This document shows positions 1 through 10,196 of a stretch of DNA of 64,000 bases, piece after piece. Both the position numbers and the translations under genes were made by a program. The first letter of the stretch is position 1, and each line of letters starts with the position of its first letter. The stretch is from CAIVAT01 sp964525995. Lineage in GTDB: Bacteria > Bacteroidota > Bacteroidia > Bacteroidales > FEN-979. The notes below the pieces were generated by a model that saw only the letters and a list, made by a program, of their open reading frames with translations, did no database searches and was not told where the DNA came from. The stretch is from the NCBI GenBank assembly GCA_964525995.1, contig CAZGIM010000003.1, forward strand, positions 124,001-188,000, read 5' to 3'.

Positions 1-753
1 AGCAACGCGTTGAGCATTCATCCGCAGGGCCGCTGAATTTGCATAATCCATGATGTTCACTTTCCAGTCGGTCTGTACCGATGAAGGTTCGTAGGAGATC
101 ATGTCGTGATTCAGCATCCATTTGATCTTCTTACCTGTAATCGCGGCTTTCTGGGCGTAGTTATTACTGCCGTCCATATTAAGTTCCTCAGCCCCAAATG
201 CGATGAACTGGATGGTAGATTTGGATTGAAAATTTCTCGTCTTCATAACCCTTGCAAGTTCAAAAAGCGAGGCGACCCCGCCGGCATCATCATCAGCTCC
301 CGGGGTGTAGATCCAGGGATTTCCACTGTTCAGGGTGGCGTCATAATGGGCTCCGATAACATAGATCGAATCGGGGGAAGTGGTTCCGGTGACCGATGCG
401 ATGATGTTATATTGCCAGGTATGGTAGGTGGTGTCGTTGTAATAGGATGTGAGGTAGAAGGAATCGACCTGTACCGTGGGGTATCCGAGCTGAATGAACT
501 TGTTCCTGATGAACATGGCAATCGCCCTCCGGTTTTCACTCAGCATGAACCTTGGCTGCATGTTTTGTAACAGGGTGGTATACGCGCTGATGCTGTCGGC
601 ATTCAGATCGCTTACAAATGCTGTGATGAATGGATCAGCCTGGGGAGGCGGGGAGTAGAAGGGGTCCTTGGTCTCCTCTGTTTTTGAGCACCCTGAACCG
701 ATAATCAGGATCATGAGCAGGAGAAAAAAAGCATGATTGAGTGATTTAGTCAT
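1..753 (-). CDS. M28-family zinc metallopeptidase lipoprotein (C-terminus off window)
   Basis: Read on the minus strand from the ATG at 753; 251 residues are visible before the window ends. The N terminus is a lipoprotein signal with lipobox ending GC at about residue 21, so the protein should be anchored to the outer or inner membrane. The body has the M28 aminopeptidase zinc motifs: GAHYDA (His and Asp region) and PGADDDAGGVA (bridging Asp), followed by FIAFGAEE (catalytic Glu pair) and MLNHDMI. M28 enzymes are exopeptidases or glutaminyl-cyclase-like enzymes acting outside the cytoplasm. It lies 53 bases downstream of the C10 protease gene on the same strand, so the two may be co-transcribed and act together in protein digestion. 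The family is clear; the substrate is not. Confidence 0.9.
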   Translation of the reverse strand, partial: MTKSLNHAFFLLLMILIIGSGCSKTEETKDPFYSPPPQADPFITAFVSDLNADSISAYTTLLQNMQPRFMLSENRRAIAMFIRNKFIQLGYPTVQVDSFYLTSYYNDTTYHTWQYNIIASVTGTTSPDSIYVIGAHYDATLNSGNPWIYTPGADDDAGGVASLFELARVMKTRNFQSKSTIQFIAFGAEELNMDGSNNYAQKAAITGKKIKWMLNHDMISYEPSSVQTDWKVNIMDYANSAALRMNAQRVA

Positions 754-806
754 ATATCAGATGGTTTTCCTTGTTTGCGGTGATCTGGTTGATATTCAGG
801 TAACAA

Positions 807-3428
807 TCATATTTTGATAAAAGACCTGGTCACAACTCCGGACTGGGTGGTAATCCTGATCAGGTAGATACCCGGCGCAAGGCTGTTAACCGGAATGCGA
901 AGGATCGGTTCTCCGGCTCCTTGCGGGATCCGTGTCAACTCCCTTCCATCGGCACCGGAGATGATGCATTCGGTGATCTCCCCGAGGCCTGTCGGATCCT
1001 GAATAGTCAATATATCCGAAACAGGATTCGGATATAACATAATCATGCGGGTTTGTGTTTCACCGATCCCGAGCGGATTTCTGTTGATTTTTAATTGCAG
1101 TTCGTAGGTTCCTGTTTCACCTGTGAAATTCGGTGAAATGAACAAGGAAAGGGTTCCTCCGTTATGAATGATGATGCTGTTAGGCATGAGGTCGTCATAA
1201 GTGCCTGACCAATTGGTTCCGTCGGTTGTATACGACCAGATTCCGTTAAGGGTATAGGTTTGTGTTGTATCACTTTCTGAATCGACCAATTCGCCTGTAA
1301 TCATATAAGAATATCCCGGGGGAAGAATCACAGAATAAAAGTCATAATCCAGCCCGTTGTGACAGTTTGTATTTACAGTTTGAATCACTGCAACATTTCC
1401 AGAGAAAACGACTGGTAATACCGACGCTGTGGATAGGGTGTTGTTCACTTCATATTGGTCGGCCAGGATGGGTTTGGCATTGACCTGAACCTGTACCGGA
1501 TTCTGATAATCTGTGGACCCTACGAGTTGCCATTCATCACTCCCGTCGGGGAGGTACCACAAAGCAACAAGATAGTCGCCCGGCGGAACGTTGATGCTGT
1601 TCGTGGTGAAAATCAGCCCAAGGGAAGAGGCACCGGATGGAAGGCTGAAATCTCTCTTTTCTTCGATAGAGTTCCAGTACTCACCATCAAGGTCATACAA
1701 CGAGAGGTCCATGATCCCCTCAAAATCTTTATCGCCATAATTCATTAGATCGAGTTGCACCGAAACCGGCTGTCCTTGCATCAGCAAAGGTCCGGGGGTT
1801 ATGACCATATCGCTGAGCAACTCGATATCGTTCGGATTGACCACTTCAATTTCAGGCCAGTTCTGGTAGGTTAGGGTGTCGCCCACGTCGACCCAGTTGG
1901 TATCACCAGGGCTGTACATGATGCCGGCATAATAATAACCGGGCAGCAAAGCTGATATCCCGCCGTTCCTAAACGTAATTCCCCCGGGGAGGCTGGTTCC
2001 GGGTTCGAGGGTGATCCCTTTTTTAATTTCCACATAGTCGATAAATACATCATTCGAATCGAAAATCGCCGCACATAAATCCCCATTGAAGGTCACATTG
2101 CCCTGATTGTATACGTCGGTGTGGAAAGATAAAGAATCCTCATAAAAGAGTGTATCGATCAACGAAATAAAAGGTGCATTCATATTGAGCCTGAAAAATT
2201 TACTCCCCCCTCCTGAAGCCAGGGGGGTCCGTATCCCGGTCACTGCTTCCTGACCGTTGTTGTATCCCCCGGTACCGCCGCCGGCGCCGACACTGCCCGG
2301 GTTCAGTGCATTGATCTGGTAATAGCCATCGTTCATACCGCTCCATCCCCAGTTGAAATGAAAATAATCAGCGTCATTGTATCCGTCGCATATAAAGCAA
2401 TGCCCCCCGCCGGAACCATCCCCGGCATAAATAATAGGCCTTCCGGCATTCAGATCGGCCTTCAGCAAGGCGGTCCATTGGGATTCGGTGTAATTCGACC
2501 GGGTGAGTCCCTGCAGGGTAGGAGCATAACCGAAGTAGGTCTTCAATGCATTTTCCACGCAGGGAACATTGGGGGTTCCACCCGAAACCACGTAGGCCCC
2601 GCTTCCGCCCTGCGACTCTACATTGTAACCCATATCAACCGAAACTCCACAATGGTACATCAACGTAGCTACAGCTGTGTTGGCCGATGTGACCGTATTG
2701 GGCATGGCGCTCCAGTTATACTGGGTGCTTCCGAAGTTAGCTGACAGCGTTCCATACTTCTGATGGTTATAGGAGTGAAACCCGGAACCCGATGGTGGAT
2801 AATTATGAAACTTCATGACCATTGCCATGGCTGTTGCCACGCAGCCGGTCAATGCCCGGTCCTGGTATTGATTATCATAGGGGCACAGGTCGTTGTAAAA
2901 AGGCGACTGATCCCATTTCAATGCAATAAGCGGGTTAACGCCCTGGGTGGGTGCATCGGTACAATTTTCCGGGAAAGTACCCGAAAGACAGGAATTCCAA
3001 CCGGAAACGATTTCCGTTGTCGGCTGGAGATTTGTTGATACAGCAAACCGTATTTGATCTTCATAATTTTTAAGCCATACAGAAAGATTGATCGGTAGGT
3101 TTTCGGCAGTAAATGAGGACTCATCAGAATAACCTAAAATGGGTGTAACAGCGTCATCTCCTGCAACTATTACAAAACCTTTTGATCCGGTAATGTTAAA
3201 TACATAAAAAGCGGGATCCTGGGCGGTGGTACCCGATTGATCCGGTGAATTCAGTCTGGCAGTATAAACCAAGGTGAGATCGGACGGCATTACCCTGTCG
3301 GTCGTGACAGAGCGATGGGTTAGGAACTGACTCCCCGCCTGTTTGGCCGTTTGTTCATCAACCCGTTCGGCTCTTGCAGTGATGATTGTGACAACCATCA
3401 ACAATAATATGCAAAATGTCTTCTTCAT
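807..3428 (-). CDS. T9SS-secreted C10 (streptopain/SpeB-like) cysteine protease
   Basis: 873 residues. A signal peptide (about 1-20) is followed by a propeptide-like region (about 21-140) and a peptidase C10 domain. Cys196 in the motif LTGCVATAMAMV fits the nucleophile, His343 in GGHCFICDGY the catalytic histidine, and the FNWGWSG segment near 358-364 supplies the usual Asn/Trp. The middle (about 410-790) is beta-rich and resembles adhesive or CARDB-like modules. The last ~80 residues form a type A T9SS sorting domain (YPNPVSD, then GIYLIRI, ending SFIKI), so the protein should cross the outer membrane by T9SS and be attached to the surface or released. It is the upstream partner of the M28 lipoprotein gene. 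No strong promoter match was found upstream. Prevotella and Porphyromonas carry homologous interpain/PrtT-type proteases. Confidence 0.93.
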   Translation of the reverse strand: MKKTFCILLLMVVTIITARAERVDEQTAKQAGSQFLTHRSVTTDRVMPSDLTLVYTARLNSPDQSGTTAQDPAFYVFNITGSKGFVIVAGDDAVTPILGYSDESSFTAENLPINLSVWLKNYEDQIRFAVSTNLQPTTEIVSGWNSCLSGTFPENCTDAPTQGVNPLIALKWDQSPFYNDLCPYDNQYQDRALTGCVATAMAMVMKFHNYPPSGSGFHSYNHQKYGTLSANFGSTQYNWSAMPNTVTSANTAVATLMYHCGVSVDMGYNVESQGGSGAYVVSGGTPNVPCVENALKTYFGYAPTLQGLTRSNYTESQWTALLKADLNAGRPIIYAGDGSGGGHCFICDGYNDADYFHFNWGWSGMNDGYYQINALNPGSVGAGGGTGGYNNGQEAVTGIRTPLASGGGSKFFRLNMNAPFISLIDTLFYEDSLSFHTDVYNQGNVTFNGDLCAAIFDSNDVFIDYVEIKKGITLEPGTSLPGGITFRNGGISALLPGYYYAGIMYSPGDTNWVDVGDTLTYQNWPEIEVVNPNDIELLSDMVITPGPLLMQGQPVSVQLDLMNYGDKDFEGIMDLSLYDLDGEYWNSIEEKRDFSLPSGASSLGLIFTTNSINVPPGDYLVALWYLPDGSDEWQLVGSTDYQNPVQVQVNAKPILADQYEVNNTLSTASVLPVVFSGNVAVIQTVNTNCHNGLDYDFYSVILPPGYSYMITGELVDSESDTTQTYTLNGIWSYTTDGTNWSGTYDDLMPNSIIIHNGGTLSLFISPNFTGETGTYELQLKINRNPLGIGETQTRMIMLYPNPVSDILTIQDPTGLGEITECIISGADGRELTRIPQGAGEPILRIPVNSLAPGIYLIRITTQSGVVTRSFIKI

Positions 3429-3585
3429 GGGAAATGATTTTGGACGGTTTTAATAGGGTAAATAAAATATAAAGTGCACTAAAATTACAAAATCTTTTAT
3501 GTTTAGTTGGTGTACACATGTAAAATATTTTCATGTTCTTCGATTTGTCCATGGAAACCCTTTACTTTGCCGAAAATTGGTATTC

Positions 3586-4203
3586 ATGGCCCAGAAAGAA
3601 TGTAAAATTTTTCTGTTACTTATGGTTATGTGCCTGATTCCCGGCTTTGTTGCAGCCCAGGCATGGAATTTTGTGAAGGATAAAGACGGGATAAAGATTT
3701 ATACCAGGAAAGAGCCGGGAAATACCATCAAGTCGTTTATGGGGATTACCGATATTTATGCTCCCATGGACAAGGTATGCAACCTGATCGGAAATGTGAA
3801 AAACCTCGACTGGTGGGATAAGAATCTCAAAGAGATCAGGGTTTTACAATATGAGAAGAACAAGCGTGCACAGTACTACCTGGTTTACAATGCACCTTGG
3901 CCTATTACCGATCGTGACCTGTGTGTGGATGCAGTGATCAACGATGATCCCGTTACCGGCGTGCGGACCATCGTGGCCACGCCGTTATTAAATGTAATAC
4001 CCAAACGTCCCGATTGTGTCAGGATAGAGCATTACTGGCAAAGCTGGACCCTTCAGCCGACCGGAAAAGGTTATGTACACGCCATCCTCGAAGGATATGT
4101 GGACCCAGCGGGCAGCGTTCCCGACTGGATTTACAACATGGTCATCACCGACACCCCTTACAAGGTGATGCTGGGTGCCAAGAAACAACTTGAGGCGGAA
4201 TAA
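3586..4203 (+). CDS. START-domain lipid-binding-like protein, exported
   Basis: 205 residues from the ATG at 3586, chosen because it opens a good signal peptide (hydrophobic core MFLLLMVMC-like, ending near AAQA); an in-frame ATG at 3499 would put a non-signal extension in front. A promoter-like TTACTTTG sits at 3562-3569, between the two ATGs, which also favours the later start. The mature part matches the START/polyketide-cyclase fold: WNFVKDKDGIKIYTRK at the start, a DWWDKN segment, NAPWPITDRD and a C-terminal helix. Such exported START proteins are common in Bacteroidota and are presumed to bind a lipid or other hydrophobic ligand in the periplasm; the ligand is unknown. It is divergent from the C10 gene and convergent with the next gene. 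Confidence 0.82.
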   Translation: MAQKECKIFLLLMVMCLIPGFVAAQAWNFVKDKDGIKIYTRKEPGNTIKSFMGITDIYAPMDKVCNLIGNVKNLDWWDKNLKEIRVLQYEKNKRAQYYLVYNAPWPITDRDLCVDAVINDDPVTGVRTIVATPLLNVIPKRPDCVRIEHYWQSWTLQPTGKGYVHAILEGYVDPAGSVPDWIYNMVITDTPYKVMLGAKKQLEAE

Positions 4204-4236
4204 TAAAAGATTTCGCGATCCTATCGAAAAAAAGGC

Positions 4237-4542
4237 TTACAGTTCAATCACAGAATTCTCTGAACCGAGTCCGCTGGGGATGAATTTGTCTGCTTCCGGA
4301 TCATTTTCCCATTTTGTGCCATCGATTAGGTACCGGAATTGATGATTTTTTGAGGCTTCAAGGTCCAGCGTGACAGACCAGACACTGGTTTTGGATTTTT
4401 TCAGGGGTGTTTCACCGATCTGCCAGTTGTTGAAGTCACCGACCAGGATAACAGAAGAGGCTGAATTATAAGGTTCTCCGGAGAGTGAGAATTTTACTTT
4501 ACAAACGGGTTTTGACTTCAGAAATTTCTTTTCAATACTCAT
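4237..4542 (-). CDS. Stand-alone CBM48/isoamylase early-set domain protein
   Basis: 101 residues, almost entirely one glycogen-binding-like fold: KVKFSLSG, then VILVGDFNNW, LKK, WSVTLDL, FRYLIDGTKWENDPEAD and a C-terminal strand. The FNNW and FRYLIDG motifs are typical of CBM48 domains of branching and debranching enzymes and of AMPK-beta-like proteins. No catalytic domain is attached and no signal peptide is seen, so it is a cytoplasmic glycan-binding or regulatory module. No other glycogen gene lies nearby. A TAATTTTG promoter lies on the minus strand at 4574-4581. Its role is unknown; the fold assignment is firm. Confidence 0.85.
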   Translation of the reverse strand: MSIEKKFLKSKPVCKVKFSLSGEPYNSASSVILVGDFNNWQIGETPLKKSKTSVWSVTLDLEASKNHQFRYLIDGTKWENDPEADKFIPSGLGSENSVIEL

Positions 4543-4573
4543 AACGGTTGTTATTAAGATAAAAATTAGGTTG

Positions 4574-4581
4574 CAAAATTA
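4574..4581 (-). promoter_or_regulatory. Bacteroidota -7 box (TAATTTTG) for the CBM48 gene
   Basis: Exact TAnnTTTG match on the minus strand, 32 bases upstream of the start codon at 4542. Confidence 0.55.
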
Positions 4582-4798
4582 CGATTATTCCCTGGTGCCA
4601 ATGTGAAATAATTGTTAAATCATCTCCAGGGCGTTTATAATTGTAATAGGATCAATACGTTAAAATATGCCAAAAATTTATCCTTGAATAAATAGGCTCA
4701 TGTAAGGGAGAGAAAAACTTTTTTTACAAAGCGAAACAGTTTCATAGCCCGGTTTACTGATGAATCAGGTTTATCCCGGTTAATTGTCTGATATTATC

Positions 4799-4806
4799 TA
4801 TCTTTA
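4799..4806 (+). promoter_or_regulatory. Near-consensus -7 box (TATCTTTA) for the helical orphan
   Basis: Differs from TAnnTTTG only in the last base and lies 27 bases before the ATG at 4833. The remainder of the 290-base gap from 4543 is AT-rich with no other recognisable element. Confidence 0.35.
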
Positions 4807-4832
4807 TCCAACCGTTTGAAAAACTATTTAAG

Positions 4833-5309
4833 ATGAAAAAAAAGACCACCATACGAGAACCGGAAAAACAAAGCGCAAAGAAAATACGGGAGCAGGTTGT
4901 TCTTGCTCTGAAGCGCGGATATTATCTTGAAGCCTCGTGGATGCTTTCAGCGTTGTTCGACAGAAAGATCAGGCGATTGATCTATAAACTGGAAGGAAGC
5001 CACCGGAAGGTCGGAATTACCTTTGAACAGTCCATCAAAAGGATCAAGTACCTTCATCTTTCGGGAAATCAGCGCGGATTTACCGAGACATTCAGCGTAG
5101 AACTGATCGATCGGTTGCGCAAATGGAAGAACCAGCGAAACCTGATCCTGAAGGATATGATTGATGTTCATGTATCGCAGGCGCGGATGGAACGTTTGGC
5201 TAAAGAAGGTATGCAGTTGTTGCAGGCGTGGAACAAGGCGGTAAAATCCTTCAAAAAAGCTGACAGATCCAAATCCGCAACGCTGACTGCTTCCGGGGCT
5301 GGCAAGTAA
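4833..5309 (+). CDS. Unrecognised basic, helical cytoplasmic protein
   Basis: 158 residues, strongly basic, with no signal peptide or membrane segment. It is predicted by eye to be mostly alpha-helical: an N-terminal helix (AKKIREQVVLALKRG), a segment with repeated RR/KR pairs (about 45-60), then a long helix around LRKWKNQRNLILKDMID and a C-terminal helix with AWNKAVKSF. The RKWKNQRNLILKD stretch recalls the helical bundle of HEPN-like proteins, but the expected R-x4-6-H motif is absent, so this is only a hint. It lies 50 bases upstream of copA with its own weak promoter, and a separate promoter serves copA, so a copper role is not implied. The function is unknown. Confidence 0.6.
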   Translation: MKKKTTIREPEKQSAKKIREQVVLALKRGYYLEASWMLSALFDRKIRRLIYKLEGSHRKVGITFEQSIKRIKYLHLSGNQRGFTETFSVELIDRLRKWKNQRNLILKDMIDVHVSQARMERLAKEGMQLLQAWNKAVKSFKKADRSKSATLTASGAGK

Positions 5310-5326
5310 ATATGAAAAGATTGCCA

Positions 5327-5334
5327 TATCTTTG
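5327..5334 (+). promoter_or_regulatory. -7 box (TATCTTTG) for copA
   Basis: Exact TAnnTTTG match 25 bases before the copA ATG. No obvious operator palindrome was seen next to it. Confidence 0.6.
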
Positions 5335-5359
5335 TCCCGGTGATCAACGTTGTTCCTGA

Positions 5360-7621
<2,262 letters not shown>

Positions 7622-7647
7622 ACTGTAACGATTCGCCGGGTAATTAT

Positions 7648-7655
7648 TATCTTTG
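7648..7655 (+). promoter_or_regulatory. -7 box (TATCTTTG) for the TPR/PAS kinase
   Basis: Exact TAnnTTTG match 21 bases before the ATG at 7676. It makes the TTG at 7661 an unlikely start, because that lies at the expected transcription start. Confidence 0.6.
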
Positions 7656-7675
7656 AATCCTTGCCTTTGTCAGCC

Positions 7676-10048
7676 ATGTTCAGAGGATTGTTGTTTGTAT
7701 TCTTAACCTGGTTTACCGGATCGGCAATCTCTTTTGCCCAGTATAATCCGGTGAACCGTTGTATTCCCGACACGATTCTGGGCGCCATTACGAATCAGCG
7801 GCACATTCAAAATACGGATGCTTTACTGAACATGGCGCAGGTAATCTGGGACACCCTGCCCGATAAAGCTTACGACTGCATGCTGAGCGCCCTCCGAATC
7901 TCCATTGCCAACGGGGATGTCAGACAGAAGGGAGAGGTACATTGCGTATTTGGTCAGTATTTTGCCCGGAAACGTGATTTTTCGCTTGCCCTTGAGCATT
8001 TTCTTACCTCATTAAATATCTTTGGAAAATGTAAAGATACAACCGGACAGCTTAAAGTTCTCCTGTTCATTGCTGATATAAACCTGACGTTGAATAACAA
8101 CCCCAAAGCTCTGGAATACTATCAAAAAGGAATAGGGCTTACACAGGATCCGCGCCATCAAAATTCGCGGGCATTATTTCAGGATTACATGGGTTTTGTT
8201 TATAAGATGGCCGGTGATACCTCAAAAGCCCTGTCATACTTCAGGATGGCACTGGAAAATTACCGGAAAACCGGAGCAAAGAACAATGAGCATGAAGTTT
8301 TGAACAATATCGGAATGTTATTGATTGATCAAAACAGGTCCAATGAAGCATTGATCTTTTACGACCATCTGCTTCGCAAAATCGACACTTCAAATAAAAT
8401 CCTGTTAGGGGTTGTTTATACCTGTATCGGACACATCTATCAGCGACAAAATCAATACAATACTTCTCTTGAGTTTAATAAAAAAGCGTTGCAGGTCCGG
8501 CGGAATTTAATTCCCTATGATAATTATATCAGCTCCCTGGTCAATACCGGGGGTGATTTTTTGTTGTTAGGGAGGCCCGATTCCGGAAGGTATTATCTCG
8601 ATGCAGGATTGAAGCTGGCTCAGCGGTTCAATCTGAAAAATATTATGAAAAACGGGTACCGGCATCTCTATTCTTATTATCTGAAAAAAGGAAATTATGA
8701 AGCCGCATTTCCCTATTATAAAAACTATGTTGAGACCATGGAAGACCTCGAACAGGAGCGGAGTAACGGAAATATCTCTTTTTTCGAGGCAAATCAGGCG
8801 ATTCAGCAGTCTCTTGAAACCGGCAGGATGTTGGTGAAGCAGCATGAAATTCAGAAACTGAGCATTCTGAACCAGCAAATTCAGTTTATTTTCGTTCAGG
8901 TAATCACCTCTCTTGCCGCCCTGGTCTTAATGATTTATCTGATCCTGTTTCTGTACAACCGGCATGCCGGTAATAAGCTTCTTTCGCTGAACCGGATTCT
9001 TTCGGCCGAAATCAATGACCGGAGGAATATGGAATTGAACCTGAGAGAAAAAGAACGGCAATACAGGTTTTTAGCGGAACATACCTTTGATTTAATAATC
9101 CACATGGATGCAGGTATGAACCGGATTTTCGCCTCTCCGTCGTCAAGATCGGTTTATGGCTATGAACCTGATGAGATACTGGAGATATCGCCCTTTGATC
9201 TCACCCATCCCGATCACCACAATGAAGCGCAGAATATTTTGGAAGAGATGGTTGCGTCGCGTCAACCCAAACAATTCACCTACCGGATCATTAAAAAGGA
9301 TGGTTCAGTGGCGTGGATCGAATCGGTATTAAATCCGCAGTTTGAATCCGAGTCGGGGAATTTCAGGGGAATAGTGGTCGTGGCGCGCGATATCCAGGAA
9401 CGAAAAACCAAGGAAATGGAGCTTATGGAAAATGCCAAACAAACCGAAAACCTCCTCAAGGAGATCCACCACCGGGTGAAGAACAATTTTGCTATTCTGG
9501 TCAGCCTGATCAGCATGCAGATGGAACAGAGCCAGAATGAAGAACTAAAACGGTCGCTGGTTAACCTTCAGTTACGGATAAGAACCATGGCGCTTGTCCA
9601 TGAAATGCTTTACAGATCGAAAGATTTTGAAAATATTTCAGTTCCTGAATATTTACGATCGGTTGTCGCCGTGATTGCCGGCGCTTACAGGAACAGGGAG
9701 GTGGATCTCCATTTTGAAGCAGACGAGGCAACCATGAACATCGAAATCATGATCCCCATCGGTTTAATCGTCAATGAAATTGTCAGCAATGTCTTTAAAC
9801 ATGCGTTTCCGGAGGGGGCTAAAGGTAACCTTTGGATTCGATTTAAATATGATAAGCCGGCATCGTATTTTCACCTTGAAATCCGTGACGACGGTCCAGG
9901 CATTCCGGAAGCTTTTCTGAATGACCAGGTTGGCACGATGGGATTGCAGATTATCCACTTGCTCTGCCGGCAAATCGAGGCGCAACTGAAGATTTCCAAT
10001 GAACCGGGCGCTTCCTTCGCTATTTCATTCCATTCAGATACCAGGTAA
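7676..10048 (+). CDS. TPR-PAS sensor histidine kinase (HisKA_2 class)
   Basis: 790 residues from the ATG at 7676; an in-frame TTG five codons upstream was rejected because it sits just after the promoter. Order of parts: signal peptide (MFRGLLFVFLTWFTGS...), a periplasmic array of TPR-like helices (about 40-370), one membrane helix (QVITSLAALVLMIYLILFLY), a short coiled coil, a PAS domain (YRFLAEHTFDLIIH to IQERKTKE), the HisKA_2 dimerisation motif LLKEIHHRVKNNFAIL with the phospho-His, and a HATPase domain with NEIVSNVFKHAF (N box) and DDGPGIPE (G1). TPR-sensing kinases of this kind are typical of Bacteroidota and are thought to monitor envelope or protein signals. No response regulator is adjacent, so the partner is unknown. 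Confidence 0.9.
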   Translation: MFRGLLFVFLTWFTGSAISFAQYNPVNRCIPDTILGAITNQRHIQNTDALLNMAQVIWDTLPDKAYDCMLSALRISIANGDVRQKGEVHCVFGQYFARKRDFSLALEHFLTSLNIFGKCKDTTGQLKVLLFIADINLTLNNNPKALEYYQKGIGLTQDPRHQNSRALFQDYMGFVYKMAGDTSKALSYFRMALENYRKTGAKNNEHEVLNNIGMLLIDQNRSNEALIFYDHLLRKIDTSNKILLGVVYTCIGHIYQRQNQYNTSLEFNKKALQVRRNLIPYDNYISSLVNTGGDFLLLGRPDSGRYYLDAGLKLAQRFNLKNIMKNGYRHLYSYYLKKGNYEAAFPYYKNYVETMEDLEQERSNGNISFFEANQAIQQSLETGRMLVKQHEIQKLSILNQQIQFIFVQVITSLAALVLMIYLILFLYNRHAGNKLLSLNRILSAEINDRRNMELNLREKERQYRFLAEHTFDLIIHMDAGMNRIFASPSSRSVYGYEPDEILEISPFDLTHPDHHNEAQNILEEMVASRQPKQFTYRIIKKDGSVAWIESVLNPQFESESGNFRGIVVVARDIQERKTKEMELMENAKQTENLLKEIHHRVKNNFAILVSLISMQMEQSQNEELKRSLVNLQLRIRTMALVHEMLYRSKDFENISVPEYLRSVVAVIAGAYRNREVDLHFEADEATMNIEIMIPIGLIVNEIVSNVFKHAFPEGAKGNLWIRFKYDKPASYFHLEIRDDGPGIPEAFLNDQVGTMGLQIIHLLCRQIEAQLKISNEPGASFAISFHSDTR

Positions 10049-10069
10049 TCGTACTTTGATTATTTGAAA

Positions 10070-10109
10070 AACGGATCATCAATCAGGAAAATCCCTTCCC
10101 TGATCCGTT
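10070..10109 (+). terminator. Hairpin after the TPR/PAS kinase gene
   Basis: Perfect 9-base stem AACGGATCA / TGATCCGTT enclosing 22 bases, 22 bases after the kinase stop codon. It is followed by an AT-rich stretch rather than a clean T run, so it is either a weak terminator or an mRNA 3' end stabiliser. Confidence 0.5.
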
Positions 10110-10166
10110 AACAATTATTTAATCATTTGGTAATAAATCGTTAACACGGAGTCCTCCGGGTCAAAA

Positions 10167-10174
10167 TACCTTTG
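10167..10174 (+). promoter_or_regulatory. -7 box (TACCTTTG) for the phosphate porin gene
   Basis: Exact TAnnTTTG match, 23 bases before the ATG at 10197. It is probably the main promoter of the porin-pst locus. The upstream bases CACGGAGTCCTCCGGG contain a short GGAG/CTCC inverted repeat that could be an operator. Confidence 0.6.
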
Positions 10175-10196
10175 CCGTGACTCAAAAACAGCATTT

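Noticed and set aside
1455..3038. Several plus-strand frames opposite the C10 protease
   Set aside because: Shadow frames with no start context, signal or domain; the minus-strand protease is certain.
4833..5309. HEPN toxin for the helical orphan before copA
   Set aside because: The fold is suggestive but the R-x4-6-H RNase motif is absent and no nucleotidyltransferase antitoxin is adjacent.
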